From Dokdonella sp. (GTDB taxonomy: Bacteria; Pseudomonadota; Gammaproteobacteria; Xanthomonadales; Rhodanobacteraceae), in the NCBI RefSeq assembly GCF_019634775.1, contig NZ_JAHCAS010000001.1:744001-808000 (forward strand): a stretch of 64,000 nt of DNA, given 5' to 3'. A program made the translations under genes and the position numbers. The notes below the pieces were generated by a model. The model saw only the letters and a program-made list of their open reading frames with translations. It made no database searches and was not told the DNA's origin. This document shows positions 44,512 through 55,666 of this stretch, in pieces. Each line of letters opens with the position of its first letter. Within the stretch, counting starts at the first letter, position 1.

Positions 44512-45741
44512 ATGCTCAATCTGCTCTGGCTCGCGTTCTTCCTCGTTGCTGCGCTCGCGGCGCTGGCGCGTTGGCTGGTCGGTGGCGATCCGGCGGTGTT
44601 CGCGGCGGTGGTGGCGAGCCTGTTCGAGATGGCGAAGCTGTCGGTCGAGGTGATGGTGCTACTGTTCGGCACGCTGACGCTGTGGCTTGGTTTCCTGCGC
44701 ATCGCCGAACAGGCCGGGCTGGTCGATGCGCTGGCGCGCCTGCTCGGTCCGCTGTTCGCGCGGCTGATGCCGGAAGTGCCGCGCGGGCATCCGGCGGTGG
44801 GTCTGATCACGCTCAACTTCGCCGCGAACGGACTCGGGCTCGACAATGCGGCGACACCGATCGGCCTGCGCGCGATGCGCGAACTGCAATCGCTCAATCC
44901 GTCGTCGACGACGGCGAGCAACGCGCAGATCCTGTTCCTGGTGCTGAACGCCTCGTCGTTGACCGTGCTGCCGGTGTCGATCTTCATGTACCGCGCGCAG
45001 CAGGGCGCGGTCGATCCGACCCTGGTGTTTCTGCCAATCCTGCTGGCGACGAGCCTGTCGACCCTGGCCGGCCTGCTGTCGGTGGCCTTCATGCAGCGCC
45101 TGCGCCTGTGGGATCCGGTCGTGCTGGCCTTCCTCGGCGGCGGCGCGCTCGTATTCGGCGGTTTCGTCGCGCTGCTGGCGACGCTGTCGGCGGCCACGCT
45201 GGCATCGCTGTCGTCATTGCTCGGCAACCTGACCCTGTTCGGCATCGTCATCGCCTTCCTCGTCGCCGGCGCGATCAGGCGCGTGCCGGTCTACGAAAGC
45301 TTCGTCGATGGTGCAAAGCAAGGATTCGCGGTGGCGCGCGACCTGTTGCCCTATCTGGTCGCGATGCTGTGCGCGGTCGGTGCCTTGCGTGCGTCGGGGG
45401 CGCTCGATTTCGCGCTCGACGGCATCCGCTGGCTGGCCAGCGCGGGCGGTGCCGACACGCGTTTCGTCGATGCGCTGCCGACCGCGCTGGTCAAGCCGTT
45501 CTCTGGCAGCGCGGCGCGCGCGATGCTGATCGAGACGATGAAGACGCACGGCGTCGACAGTTTCCCCGCCTTGCTCGCGGCGACCGTGCAGGGCAGTACC
45601 GAGACGACGTTCTACGTGCTTGCGGTGTACTTCGGCGCAGTCGGCATCCGTCGCGCGCGGCATGCGGTGGGATGCGCCTTGTTTGCCGACCTGGCCGGGG
45701 TGCTGGCTTCGATCGCGGTGTGCTACTGGTTCTTCGGTTGA
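44512..45741 (+). CDS. Gate-domain (nucleoside recognition/SpmA-SpmB-like) membrane protein
   Basis: A 409-residue integral membrane protein with about ten hydrophobic segments starting [20 protein letters not shown]. It looks like a fusion of SpmA-like and SpmB-like halves: [40 protein letters not shown] in the first half, and [20 protein letters not shown] in the second. Such proteins are linked to nucleoside or ion transport; the substrate is unknown. The start was set at the Met before the first membrane segment. It is convergent with rpoD. Confidence 0.82.
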   Translation: MLNLLWLAFFLVAALAALARWLVGGDPAVFAAVVASLFEMAKLSVEVMVLLFGTLTLWLGFLRIAEQAGLVDALARLLGPLFARLMPEVPRGHPAVGLITLNFAANGLGLDNAATPIGLRAMRELQSLNPSSTTASNAQILFLVLNASSLTVLPVSIFMYRAQQGAVDPTLVFLPILLATSLSTLAGLLSVAFMQRLRLWDPVVLAFLGGGALVFGGFVALLATLSAATLASLSSLLGNLTLFGIVIAFLVAGAIRRVPVYESFVDGAKQGFAVARDLLPYLVAMLCAVGALRASGALDFALDGIRWLASAGGADTRFVDALPTALVKPFSGSAARAMLIETMKTHGVDSFPALLAATVQGSTETTFYVLAVYFGAVGIRRARHAVGCALFADLAGVLASIAVCYWFFG

Positions 45742-45878
45742 TCCGCACGCCCGGCGCAGATCGAGGCGACAACACACGCACCGCATCGTCCACGCACCGG
45801 CGACGAGCACGCAAGGCGGCGACGGGGTGAGCGTCGCCGCAATGATCCGCAGCAGGCAGGCGCGGCCGCCCGCGGGAA

Positions 45879-47726
<1,848 letters not shown>

Positions 47727-47845
47727 GAAGATTCCGCTGTTGCCGTAAACAAAGACTCGGAAGTATAGGAGCCCCGTCAAGGGCTGCCCAACTCATTGAT
47801 TGTCAAAGATTTCATCCTGCGCTCGACATCGTCGGCGCGGGTACC

Positions 47846-48292
47846 TCAGGCCGCCGCCACACGCAGGTGGAAGGTGACCGGGCCGTCGTTGACGAGATGC
47901 ACCTTCATGTGGGTACGGAAGCGCCCGGTTTCCACCGGGGCATGCGCCGCGCGCGCCAGTTCGACCAGTCGACCGAACCAGCGCTCGCCTTCCTCCGGCG
48001 TTGCCGCACCCGAGAACCCCGGGCGCATGCCGCTGGCCGTGTCCGCGGCCAGGGTGAACTGCGAGACCAGCAGCAGACCACCACCGGTATCGCGCAGCGA
48101 TCGGTTCATGCGCCCTTCGGCGTCGGCAAACACGCGATAGCCGAGCAGGCGTTCGAGCAGGCGCTGCGCCTGGGCCTCGCCATCGCCGCGCTCGACGGCG
48201 ACGAGGGCGAGCAGGCCCGCGCCGATGCGGCCGACCGTCTCGCCATCGACTTCGACATGCGCCGATTCGACACGCTGGATGAGGGCGATCAT
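47846..48292 (-). CDS. dtd: D-aminoacyl-tRNA deacylase
   Basis: A 148-residue cytoplasmic enzyme that removes D-amino acids (and glycine from tRNA-Ala) from tRNAs. It begins [18 protein letters not shown]; the active-site blocks are [12 protein letters not shown] and [11 protein letters not shown]. The start at 48292 has GGGAG six bases upstream; an in-frame ATG at 48319 lacks one. Positioned just upstream of rpoD on the same strand. Confidence 0.94.
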   Translation of the reverse strand: MIALIQRVESAHVEVDGETVGRIGAGLLALVAVERGDGEAQAQRLLERLLGYRVFADAEGRMNRSLRDTGGGLLLVSQFTLAADTASGMRPGFSGAATPEEGERWFGRLVELARAAHAPVETGRFRTHMKVHLVNDGPVTFHLRVAAA

Positions 48293-48397
48293 GCGGGCTC
48301 CCGGACGGAAAACCGGCATGGTCGACGTTGCCGGCGGCGGCGGTCAATGCGGTCGAAGTGGCTAGAATCGCGTTTTGCATCAGCGACGCCTCGATTG

Positions 48398-49333
48398 ATG
48401 ACCTTGCCGTTCCGCCTGCTGCTTGCCTTCCTGTCGCTGGCCGGGCGGCTGCCGCTGCGCGTGCTGCACGCACTCGGAGCCTTGCTTGGCCTCGGCTACT
48501 GGCTGGCGCGCGGGCGCGAGCGTCGGGTCACCGAGGTCAACCTGCGTCTACTGCAAACGCGAAACGGCGCACAAACAGGACAGGAACCGCATCACGGCAA
48601 TGTCGCGAGCGATCCGATCGGGACGCTCGACGCGCGCCATGTGCTCGCCGAGACCGGCAAGTCGGTGACCGAGATCGCGCGTGTCTGGTGCGGCAATCCA
48701 TCGCGCGCGCTGGGCCTGGTGCGAGAGGTGGAAGGGCTCGACCTGTTCGAAGCCGCGCTCGCGGCCGGGCGCGGTCTCATCGTCGCCGCCCCGCACCTGG
48801 GCTGCTGGGAACTGCTGAACTACTGGCTGGCCGCACGCACGCCCCTGGCGATCGTGTATCGGCCACCACGCAACCCGGACATGGAACCGTTCCTGCGCGC
48901 GGCGCGCGGCGCGGTCGAGGTCGAGCAGGTGCGCGCCGAGGGCGCCGGCGTGCGCACGCTGTACCGGCGCCTCGCTGCCGGCGGCGTGGTCGGCATCCTG
49001 CCCGACCAGCAGCCCAAGCGCGGCGAGGGCGAGTTCGCCCCGTTCTTTGGCATCGAGGCGCTGACCATGGTGCTGGTGCCGCGCCTGGCGGAACGAACCG
49101 GGGCGACCGTGCTGTTTGCCTTCGCCGAACGCCTGCCACGCGGCCGGGGCTTCCGCATCCGCTTGTTGCCGGCGCCGCACGGCATTGCCGACCGGAACCT
49201 GCGCGTGGCCTGCACTGCGCTGAATGCCGGCGTCGAAGCCTGCGTGCGCCTCGCCCCGGCGCAGTACCAGTGGCACTACAAGCGCTGGTCGCGGCGCCCG
49301 CCGGGCGAGCACAATCCGTACAGGAAACCGTAG
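48398..49333 (+). CDS. Lipid A biosynthesis acyltransferase (LpxL/HtrB family)
   Basis: A 311-residue inner-membrane acyltransferase. There is an N-terminal hydrophobic segment (LLLAFLSLAGRLPLRVLHAL), the HX4E catalytic motif in APHLGCWE, then YRPPRNPDM, GILPDQQPKRGEGEF and a C-terminal QYQWHYKRW. It adds a secondary acyl chain to lipid A or a related lipid. The segment after NLRLL (RNGAQTGQEPHHGNVASDPI) is unlike the usual FPE..ER sequence. TAGAAT at 48363-48368 may be the -10 box. The start ATG at 48398 is preceded by only a weak ribosome site. Confidence 0.88.
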   Translation: MTLPFRLLLAFLSLAGRLPLRVLHALGALLGLGYWLARGRERRVTEVNLRLLQTRNGAQTGQEPHHGNVASDPIGTLDARHVLAETGKSVTEIARVWCGNPSRALGLVREVEGLDLFEAALAAGRGLIVAAPHLGCWELLNYWLAARTPLAIVYRPPRNPDMEPFLRAARGAVEVEQVRAEGAGVRTLYRRLAAGGVVGILPDQQPKRGEGEFAPFFGIEALTMVLVPRLAERTGATVLFAFAERLPRGRGFRIRLLPAPHGIADRNLRVACTALNAGVEACVRLAPAQYQWHYKRWSRRPPGEHNPYRKP

Positions 49334-49341
49334 GAACCCCT

Positions 49342-49419
49342 GGTAGGAGCCCCTTCAGGGGCGATGCTCCTTCTGTACAACCTCCAAAGCAGAAGCATCG
49401 CCCGTGAACGGGCTCCTAC
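49342..49419. repeat. Palindromic intergenic repeat (GTAGGAGCCC..GGCGATGCT family), copy 2
   Basis: The arms GTAGGAGCCC-x7-GGCGATGCT and AGCATCGCCC-x7-GGCTCCTAC lie at 49343-49368 and 49394-49419. The right half matches the repeat at 5598-5622. The kinase gene on the minus strand takes its TAG stop (49416-49418) from the CTAC at the end of this repeat. Confidence 0.8.
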
Positions 49420-51875
49420 GGCGAAGCCGTGGCGCGCAGACGCGCGGCTTCGTCGCCGCGACCATTGCGGGCAAGCACGTCGGCGAGACGTTCGGCCGCC
49501 TTGCGCGTGCGTGCGTGAGTCGGGCCGAGGGTCGCGCCGAGGCGTGCATGGGCGGTTTCGAGCACGCTGATCGCTTCGGCGTCGCGGCCGAGTTTCGACA
49601 GGCACAGGCCAAGGTTGCTGCGGAAGATCGCCACGTGCGGATGCGCGTCGCCGAGTGCCGCCTCGGCGCCGGCGACCAGGGTGCGGAACTCATCGAGCGC
49701 GGCCTCGCCCTGACCGCGGTCGAGCAGCAGCATGGCCAGGTTGTTGCGCGGCGCGAAGGTGGTCGGGTGCGTATCACCGGAGCGCGCGACGATCGCCAGC
49801 ACGCGCCGGTACAGGGCCTCGGCCTCGTCGAGACGCTGGCGCTGTTCGAGCAGGTAGGCCAGCGCGTTCATCGAGGCCAGCGTCTGCGCATGCGCATCGC
49901 CGAGCAGTTTTTCGAACCCGGCCAGCGCCTCGCGCGTGAGGGCTTCGCCCTCGTCGAGTTGCTCGCGCGAGAGCAGCACGTTGGCCAGCGTCTGCATCGT
50001 GGTCAGGGTCGCGGCGTGCGCATCGCCGAGTACGCGCCGCTGCGCGGCGAGCGTCGCCCTGGCCTCGGCCTCGGCGATGTCGAGTCGGCCGCGCGCGAAC
50101 TCGAGCGAGGCCAGCTTGTGGCGGCTGGCCAACGTGCGCGGATCGTCATCGCCATGGCGCGCGCGGCGCGCATCGAGACTCGCCGTGAGCAGCACGACCG
50201 CCTCGTCGACGACACCCATGTCGCTCAACTGGATCGACAGGTTGCCGCGGCTGACATCGATGAGGTCGGCCAGCCGGGTGCGGGCGGTCGCATCGAGCGA
50301 GGCGGTGTCGAGCGCCGCCGCACCATCGAGCACGGCACGAAGCCCCTTCACTGCCTGGTCGGCCCGCCCGGCTTCCTGGTCGAGACGCGCGGCTGTGAGC
50401 TCGAGACCGAGCCGTTCGAGCGCCGGTGCAGATGTCGGCATCTGCGCACGTGCGGATTCGATCGCCTCGTCCGCCTCGTCGAAGCGCCCCAGCTCGGTCA
50501 GCATGCTGGCGCGCTGACGCAGCAGGCGGGCGCGTGCAGCGGCATCCAGCGCGGCGCCATCGGCACCGGCGAGCGCGCGATCGGTCAGGGTCAGTGCGGC
50601 TTCGTACTGGCCGAGGCCGGCACGCGTCGCGGCGAGCGTATCGAGCACGCTGGCGCGCACGCGCGGTTGCGCATCGAGATCGGCGAGATTCGATTCGGCC
50701 AGGTCGATGACATCGGCAACACCGAGCTCGCGCCCACGCGCAATCGACGGATCGGCGGAGGCAAGCATGGTCGTGAGGAAGCCGTTGACCGCGGCGGCCT
50801 CGGCCGAGCGCGCCTCCGCCTCGCCACGCGCGCGCGCCTCGGCGAAGGCGAAACGCAGCGAAACGATGGTGGCGACGAGCAGCACGACCACGGCGGCGGC
50901 GATCGTCGCCGACAACGCCCGATGGCGCTGCACGAAACGACTCAGCAGGTAGGCGCGTGTTGGGGCGCGCGCCTGCACCGGGCGATGCTCGAGCACGGCG
51001 GCGAGATCGTCGGCGAAGTCGCTGGCCGATGCGTAGCGGCGCGCAGGGTCGGCCTCCAGCGCCTTCATGACGACCAGGCTCAGATCGCCGCGCGTGCCCG
51101 GCATGACCGCGTCGAGCGGCGGCGGTCGTTCATTGCGCACGATGTCGACCGCCTCGAACAGGCTCGAGCGGCCGATGCGTGGATGCGGCAGCCGACCGCT
51201 GAGCAGTTCGTAGGCGACCACGCCGAGCGCGTAGACGTCACTGCGTGCATCGATGTGGCGACTGTCGCCGCCGAACTGCTCGGGGCTCATGTACGGCACG
51301 GTGCCGAGCACCTGGCCGACCTCGGTCATGCCGGGGCCGGCGTCCTCGAGCAGGCGGGCGATACCGAAATCGAGCACGCGCGGCGCGCCTTCGGCATCGA
51401 CGAGGATGTTGCCGGGCTTGAGGTCACGATGCACGACGCCGCGCAGGTGGGCGTGGTGCACCGCGCGACACACGGCGATGAGCAGGCGCAGGCGCGCGGC
51501 GACATCCAGCGACCGGGTCTGCGCATGCGCGAGCAGGTCGAGACCTTCGACATACTCGAGCGCCAGCCACGGCCAGGAGCGGCCACCGACTTCGGCCTCG
51601 CCGGCCGCGTAGAGGCGCGCGATGTTGGCATGCTCGAGTTGGGCGAGCACGTCGATCTCGCGGCGCAGGCGTTCGCCGGCATCGTGTGAGAAGGCGCGTA
51701 CAACCTTCAGCGCGACCAGGCGGTCAGGCTGCGTTTCGCGGGCGAGGTAGACCGTGCCCATGCCGCCCTCGCCGAGCAGGCGCAGGATCGCGTAAGGGCC
51801 GATCGATCGCGGCAGCTCGAGCTCGGCGGCAGCCGGATGGTCGGCACCGAGCGTGGTCTTGCTGGAAGAATGCAT
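49416..51875 (-). CDS. Ser/Thr protein kinase with C-terminal TPRs
   Basis: An 819-residue Hanks-type kinase. The N-terminal domain has the P-loop GEGGMGTV (35-42), Lys57 in VALKVV, the catalytic loop HRDLKPGNIL, DFGIAR and GTVPYMSPEQF. A single membrane segment follows (near 335; SATIAAAVVVLLVATIVSL), then about 440 residues of TPR/kinesin-light-chain-like repeats (ALEADPARR.., NLAMLLLDRGQGEAALDEF), presumably periplasmic. The start at 51875 precedes the kinase domain; the longer upstream frame is Cys/Arg-rich and not gene-like. It would relay an unknown signal by phosphorylation. Confidence 0.88.
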   Translation of the reverse strand: MHSSSKTTLGADHPAAAELELPRSIGPYAILRLLGEGGMGTVYLARETQPDRLVALKVVRAFSHDAGERLRREIDVLAQLEHANIARLYAAGEAEVGGRSWPWLALEYVEGLDLLAHAQTRSLDVAARLRLLIAVCRAVHHAHLRGVVHRDLKPGNILVDAEGAPRVLDFGIARLLEDAGPGMTEVGQVLGTVPYMSPEQFGGDSRHIDARSDVYALGVVAYELLSGRLPHPRIGRSSLFEAVDIVRNERPPPLDAVMPGTRGDLSLVVMKALEADPARRYASASDFADDLAAVLEHRPVQARAPTRAYLLSRFVQRHRALSATIAAAVVVLLVATIVSLRFAFAEARARGEAEARSAEAAAVNGFLTTMLASADPSIARGRELGVADVIDLAESNLADLDAQPRVRASVLDTLAATRAGLGQYEAALTLTDRALAGADGAALDAAARARLLRQRASMLTELGRFDEADEAIESARAQMPTSAPALERLGLELTAARLDQEAGRADQAVKGLRAVLDGAAALDTASLDATARTRLADLIDVSRGNLSIQLSDMGVVDEAVVLLTASLDARRARHGDDDPRTLASRHKLASLEFARGRLDIAEAEARATLAAQRRVLGDAHAATLTTMQTLANVLLSREQLDEGEALTREALAGFEKLLGDAHAQTLASMNALAYLLEQRQRLDEAEALYRRVLAIVARSGDTHPTTFAPRNNLAMLLLDRGQGEAALDEFRTLVAGAEAALGDAHPHVAIFRSNLGLCLSKLGRDAEAISVLETAHARLGATLGPTHARTRKAAERLADVLARNGRGDEAARLRATASP

Positions 51876-52059
51876 CTGGAACCGGTCCCCAAGGTTGCAC
51901 CGCGATCCTGCCACAGCGGCGTCACCCGCGAGCTGTCGGACGCGCGGGATCAGGAGTCTCCGATCGATCCCGCCGTGGCGCCATGACATGCACAAGGGTT
52001 GCTGCGCGGCCTTGCGACAGTCGCCACTCCTCGCCTGCGCCCGCGCGTCCCGCCGTGCT

Positions 52060-52416
52060 TCAGGTCGCGCCGCCCGCGCGCTGCAGACGGCGCAGGAACA
52101 CGCGCATTTCCTTCGCCGCCTGCACGTCGCCACGCGCCTCGGCGACGTTCACGCCCTGCATCCACGCGGCCTGCGCACCGGCCGTGTCGCCTGCATCGGC
52201 CAGGGCGCGACCGAGCAGCTTCCATGCCGCCGAATAGACCGGATCGAAGCCGACCGCCGCGCGCAGTTCCGCCGCCGCGGCCGCTGCATCCCCGGCAGCA
52301 AGCAGCGCATTGCCGAGCGAGAAGCGCAGCAGTGCACCATCACGCGGACCACCGAGCTGGGCACGCAGGCGTTCGATGTGCGCGCCGCTGTCCACGCTAC
52401 TGCATGTGCCAGCCAT
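52060..52416 (-). CDS. Small TPR protein
   Basis: A 118-residue all-helical protein with two to three tetratricopeptide repeats ([40 protein letters not shown]) and a basic C-terminus. No signal or membrane segment is seen. Its start overlaps the end of the 3-hydroxybutyrate dehydrogenase gene by 20 bp, so the two are co-transcribed. The function is unknown. Confidence 0.8.
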   Translation of the reverse strand: MAGTCSSVDSGAHIERLRAQLGGPRDGALLRFSLGNALLAAGDAAAAAAELRAAVGFDPVYSAAWKLLGRALADAGDTAGAQAAWMQGVNVAEARGDVQAAKEMRVFLRRLQRAGGAT

Positions 52417-53179
52417 GGCTGACCGTGAGGCTCTGCCCGGTCAGCGCGTTGGTCTCGAAGGCGGCGAGAAACAATGCGACGTTGGCGACATCGTCGACCG
52501 TGGTGAACTCGGCATCCACGGTGTCCTTGAGCATGATGTTCTTCACCACGTCGGCTTCGCTGATGCCGAACTCCTTCGCCTGTTCCGGGATCTGCTTTTC
52601 CACCAGCGGCGTGCGCACGAAGCCCGGACAGATGACGTTGGCACGCACTCCTTTCGGCCCGCCTTCCTTGGCCAGCGTGCGGGCGAGGCCGAGCAGGCCG
52701 TGCTTGGCGGTGACGTACGGCGCCTTGAGCTTCGAGGCGAGATGCGAATGCACCGAGCCCATGTAGATGACCGCCCCGCCCTGGCCGCGCCGGTACATGT
52801 CTTTGAGGCAGGCGCGCGTGGTCAGGAAGGCCCCATCAAGATGGATGGCGAGCATCCTTTTCCATTCGTCGTAGCTGAACTCCTCGAGCGGCTTGACGAT
52901 CTGGATGCCGGCATTGGAAACGAGGATGTCGACCTTGCCGAAGGCGGCGATGGTCGCGGCGACGCCGGCCTCGACCTCGGCCTCGCTGGTCACGTCCATC
53001 TTCACGCCGATCGCCTTGCCACCGGCCGCGCTGATCGCCGCGGCCGCGGCATTCGACGCATCGAGGTTGAGGTCGGCGATCGCGACCGCCGCGCCGTGCT
53101 GCGCATATACCTCAGCGATGCGCTTGCCGATGCCGCTTGCCGCACCTGTGACGAGCGCGACCTTGCCGTTCAATGTCAT
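52397..53179 (-). CDS. 3-hydroxybutyrate dehydrogenase (short-chain dehydrogenase)
   Basis: A 260-residue NAD-dependent [11 protein letters not shown] cofactor loop, [13 protein letters not shown], a Ser in MGSVHSH and catalytic Tyr/Lys in YVTAKHG. The C-terminal stretch [20 protein letters not shown] and the end VSHGWHMQ are typical of D-3-hydroxybutyrate dehydrogenases (bdhA/hbdH). It oxidises 3-hydroxybutyrate to acetoacetate, often in polyhydroxybutyrate turnover. No other PHB gene is in the window. Confidence 0.85.
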   Translation of the reverse strand: MTLNGKVALVTGAASGIGKRIAEVYAQHGAAVAIADLNLDASNAAAAAISAAGGKAIGVKMDVTSEAEVEAGVAATIAAFGKVDILVSNAGIQIVKPLEEFSYDEWKRMLAIHLDGAFLTTRACLKDMYRRGQGGAVIYMGSVHSHLASKLKAPYVTAKHGLLGLARTLAKEGGPKGVRANVICPGFVRTPLVEKQIPEQAKEFGISEADVVKNIMLKDTVDAEFTTVDDVANVALFLAAFETNALTGQSLTVSHGWHMQ

Positions 53180-53286
53180 GGGAATCTCCGTTGGCAGGAT
53201 GGATCAGTCCCGGCAGCGCGCGCCGGGACGAATGGACACGCAGCGAATCACGGCGGCCGAGGTGGCGTCCATTGTCCGAACGGACA

Positions 53287-53340
53287 AGGGATGTTCTCTG
53301 ATTGATCCCACAACGGCGTCACCGTCCTGTGCCGGCGCAG
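53287..53340. repeat. Partial copy of the 58787-58948 repeat
   Basis: AGGGATGTTC at 53287-53296, then ATTGATCCC, and then about 31 bases (53310-53340, CAACGGCGTCACCGTCCTGTG core) that match 58787-58839 almost base for base. No matching right inverted repeat was found nearby. It lies in the 230-bp gap between the 3-hydroxybutyrate dehydrogenase and response regulator genes. Confidence 0.65.
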
Positions 53341-53409
53341 ATCGAGGCGCGACGGCGAAGGCAGACTGGCCTGCTGTCGAGCCGGCGCAGCGCCGAGCGG
53401 CGCCCACGT

Positions 53410-54792
53410 TCAGTCCTCGCGCCCGGCCAGTTTCGGATCGACGCCGAGATCCTTGAGCTTGCGGTAGAGGTGGGTGCGTTCCATTCCGACCATCTTGGCG
53501 AGGCGGCCGACGCTGCCTCCGGCTTCGCCGAGCTGGTGCAGCAGGTAGGCGCGCTCGAACTGCTCGCGCGCCTCTCGCAGTGGCAGGGCGAAGTCGATGT
53601 CGAGCGCACGGCCCGGCGCGACCTTCTCCGGCATTGCCGCGGCCTGACCGAGCGCGAGCTCGACTTCCTCGAGGCCGATCTCCGGCGCGTTGCCAAGGAT
53701 CAGCAGGCGCTGCACCAGGTTGCGCAGCTCGCGCAGGTTGCCGGGCCACGGATGGTTGCGCAGGCGGTTCTGCACCACCACCGGGAACAGCCGGTACGGC
53801 AGCTTGTCGCGATTGGCGAAGAAATCGGCGTAGTAGCGCAGCAATTCTGGAATGTCCTCGATGCGCTCGCGCAGTGGCGGCACGGCCAGCGGGACCACGC
53901 GGATCTGGTAGTAGAGATCCTCGCGGAAACGTCCGGCCTTCACCGCTGCGTCGAGATCGTGCGTGGTCGAGGCGATCACGCGCAGGTCGACCGGCACCGC
54001 CTCGTGTCCGCCACAACGCAACAGCGCGCGCTGGGCGAACACGCTGGCCAGGCGCAGTTGCAGTTCAGGATCGAGGTCGGCGACTTCCTCGAGGAACAGC
54101 GTGCCGCCGTTGGCCTGCTCGATCAGGCCGTACTGCACATTGCCGCCATCGTCGCTGCCGAACAGCGCCGCCGCGGCATGATCAGGCGCGATCGAACCCG
54201 GCGTGACGGTGACGAACGGCCCGGCCCGGCGTGCGCTGCGCTCGTGCAGCCAACGCGCCAGTGCCTTCTTGTCGGTGCCCGGCTCACCCTGCACGAGGAT
54301 CCATGCATCGTGGCCGGCGAGGCGTTCAGCCTGCGCGCGCAGGCCCTGCATGGCACGGCTGCTCGCCACCGGATCGAGCGGCACCAGCTGGTTGCGCAGG
54401 CCCTCGTTCTCGCGGCGCAGCCGGCTCGCCTCGAGCGCGCGCTCGATGGTCAGCAGCAGCTTGGCGAGCGAGATCGGCTTCTCGACGAAATCGTAGGCGC
54501 CGAGCCGCGTCGCTTCGACCGCGGTCTCCACCGTGCCGTGCCCGCTCATCATGATGACCGGACACGGCAGGCCGCCGCGCTCGCTCCACTCACGCAGCAG
54601 GCTGATCCCGTCGAGGTCGGGCATCCAGATGTCGAGCAGCACCAAGTCCGGGCGCTGGCCGCGCCGTGCCTCGCGCGCGGCGGCGGCCGATTCGGCCGTG
54701 GTCACCGCATAGCCTTCCTCTTCGAGGATCTCCTTGACGAGGTTGCGGATGTCGGGCTCGTCGTCGACCACGAGGATGCGTGCCGAGGTCAT
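53410..54792 (-). CDS. NtrC/NtrX-family response regulator with degenerate AAA+ domain
   Basis: 460 residues. The receiver domain has phospho-Asp54 (LVLLDIWMPD). The central AAA+ domain is altered: Walker A is GEPGTDKKA (169-177), where GESGTGKE is usual, and the sigma-54-contacting GAFTGA loop is missing, the site reading FGSDDGGNVQYG (211-222). Walker B GGTLFLEEV and RFREDLYYQIRVVPL remain. A Fis-type C-terminal HTH ends the protein (GRLAKMVGMERTHLYRKLK). It therefore probably does not activate sigma-54 polymerase in the usual way. No kinase gene is adjacent. The start fits the receiver N-terminus (MTSARILVVDDE). Confidence 0.88.
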   Translation of the reverse strand: MTSARILVVDDEPDIRNLVKEILEEEGYAVTTAESAAAAREARRGQRPDLVLLDIWMPDLDGISLLREWSERGGLPCPVIMMSGHGTVETAVEATRLGAYDFVEKPISLAKLLLTIERALEASRLRRENEGLRNQLVPLDPVASSRAMQGLRAQAERLAGHDAWILVQGEPGTDKKALARWLHERSARRAGPFVTVTPGSIAPDHAAAALFGSDDGGNVQYGLIEQANGGTLFLEEVADLDPELQLRLASVFAQRALLRCGGHEAVPVDLRVIASTTHDLDAAVKAGRFREDLYYQIRVVPLAVPPLRERIEDIPELLRYYADFFANRDKLPYRLFPVVVQNRLRNHPWPGNLRELRNLVQRLLILGNAPEIGLEEVELALGQAAAMPEKVAPGRALDIDFALPLREAREQFERAYLLHQLGEAGGSVGRLAKMVGMERTHLYRKLKDLGVDPKLAGRED

Positions 54793-54935
54793 GGGCCGTG
54801 TCGGTTGCGAAAATGAGACAGAGAGCATACCCGAAGCGGGCGAAGCGCAGGCGGCGCGCACCGGAGGGCCAAACCTGCCGCCGCGGCGCGGTTTGCGCCA
54901 TGATGTCGAGGTCCGTTTGCCGTTCCGAGTGGCCC

Positions 54936-55583
54936 ATGAGCGACCGTTCTGCACCCTCGCACCCCGATCCACGCCCCGGCCGCAGGCCATCGATCACGCG
55001 CGAGGACCTGATCGCTGCTGCGCTGGCGCTGGTCGGTCCGAACCGCAGCGTGTCGACGCTCGGCTTGCGCGAGGTCGCGCGCGAAGCACGTATCGCGCCG
55101 AACAGCTTCTATCGCCATTTCCGCGACGTCGACGAACTCGCCGTGACCCTGATCGAACGCGCCGGCAGCTCGCTGCGCGCCGTGATCGGGCAGGCCCGCC
55201 ACCGGGCAAGCTCGGGGCGCAGCGTGGTGCGCAACTCGGTCGAAGTGTTCTTCGAGCAGTTCCGCACCGACGACAAGTTGCTGCACCTGCTGCTGCGCGA
55301 GGGCCTCGCCGGTTCCGACGAGTTCAAGCAGGCGGTCGATGCGCAGTTGCGCTACTTCGAGGAAGAGTTGCGCGTGGATCTGATCCGGCTTGCCGAAGTC
55401 ACCGGCGTGCCGCTGCACGAACCTGCGCTGGTCGCGCGGGCCATCACGCGCCTGGTGTTCGCCGTGGGTGCCAGCGCCATGGACTTGCCGCGCGAGCGCG
55501 ATGCCGAGCAGATCGAGCAGTTGACGACGATGGTCAAGATGATTGTCGTCGGCGCCCGCGCCATGCATGCCAAGACCGGTTGA
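54936..55583 (+). CDS. TetR-family repressor, FabR-like
   Basis: A 215-residue regulator. The TetR helix-turn-helix LGLREVAREARIAPNSFYRH and following FRDVDELAVTLIERAG match FabR/DesT, repressors of unsaturated fatty acid synthesis. The start is the ATG at 54936 (MSDRSAPS), preceded by GAGTGG; ATG codons at 54900-54903 are alternatives. It diverges from the response regulator gene. Fatty-acid targets are not in the window. Confidence 0.83.
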   Translation: MSDRSAPSHPDPRPGRRPSITREDLIAAALALVGPNRSVSTLGLREVAREARIAPNSFYRHFRDVDELAVTLIERAGSSLRAVIGQARHRASSGRSVVRNSVEVFFEQFRTDDKLLHLLLREGLAGSDEFKQAVDAQLRYFEEELRVDLIRLAEVTGVPLHEPALVARAITRLVFAVGASAMDLPRERDAEQIEQLTTMVKMIVVGARAMHAKTG

Positions 55584-55666
55584 GAGCGCCGGCACCGGAA
55601 GGAGCGCCGGCGCCGGCGATCACGCGCCCCGCTCGGGCCGACATGGCCGCAGCGGGCTATCGGTGA

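Noticed and set aside
44571..45830. A 419-codon frame overlapping the Gate-domain membrane protein
   Set aside because: It is the +2 shadow of a clear membrane protein and is Arg/Gly-rich throughout.
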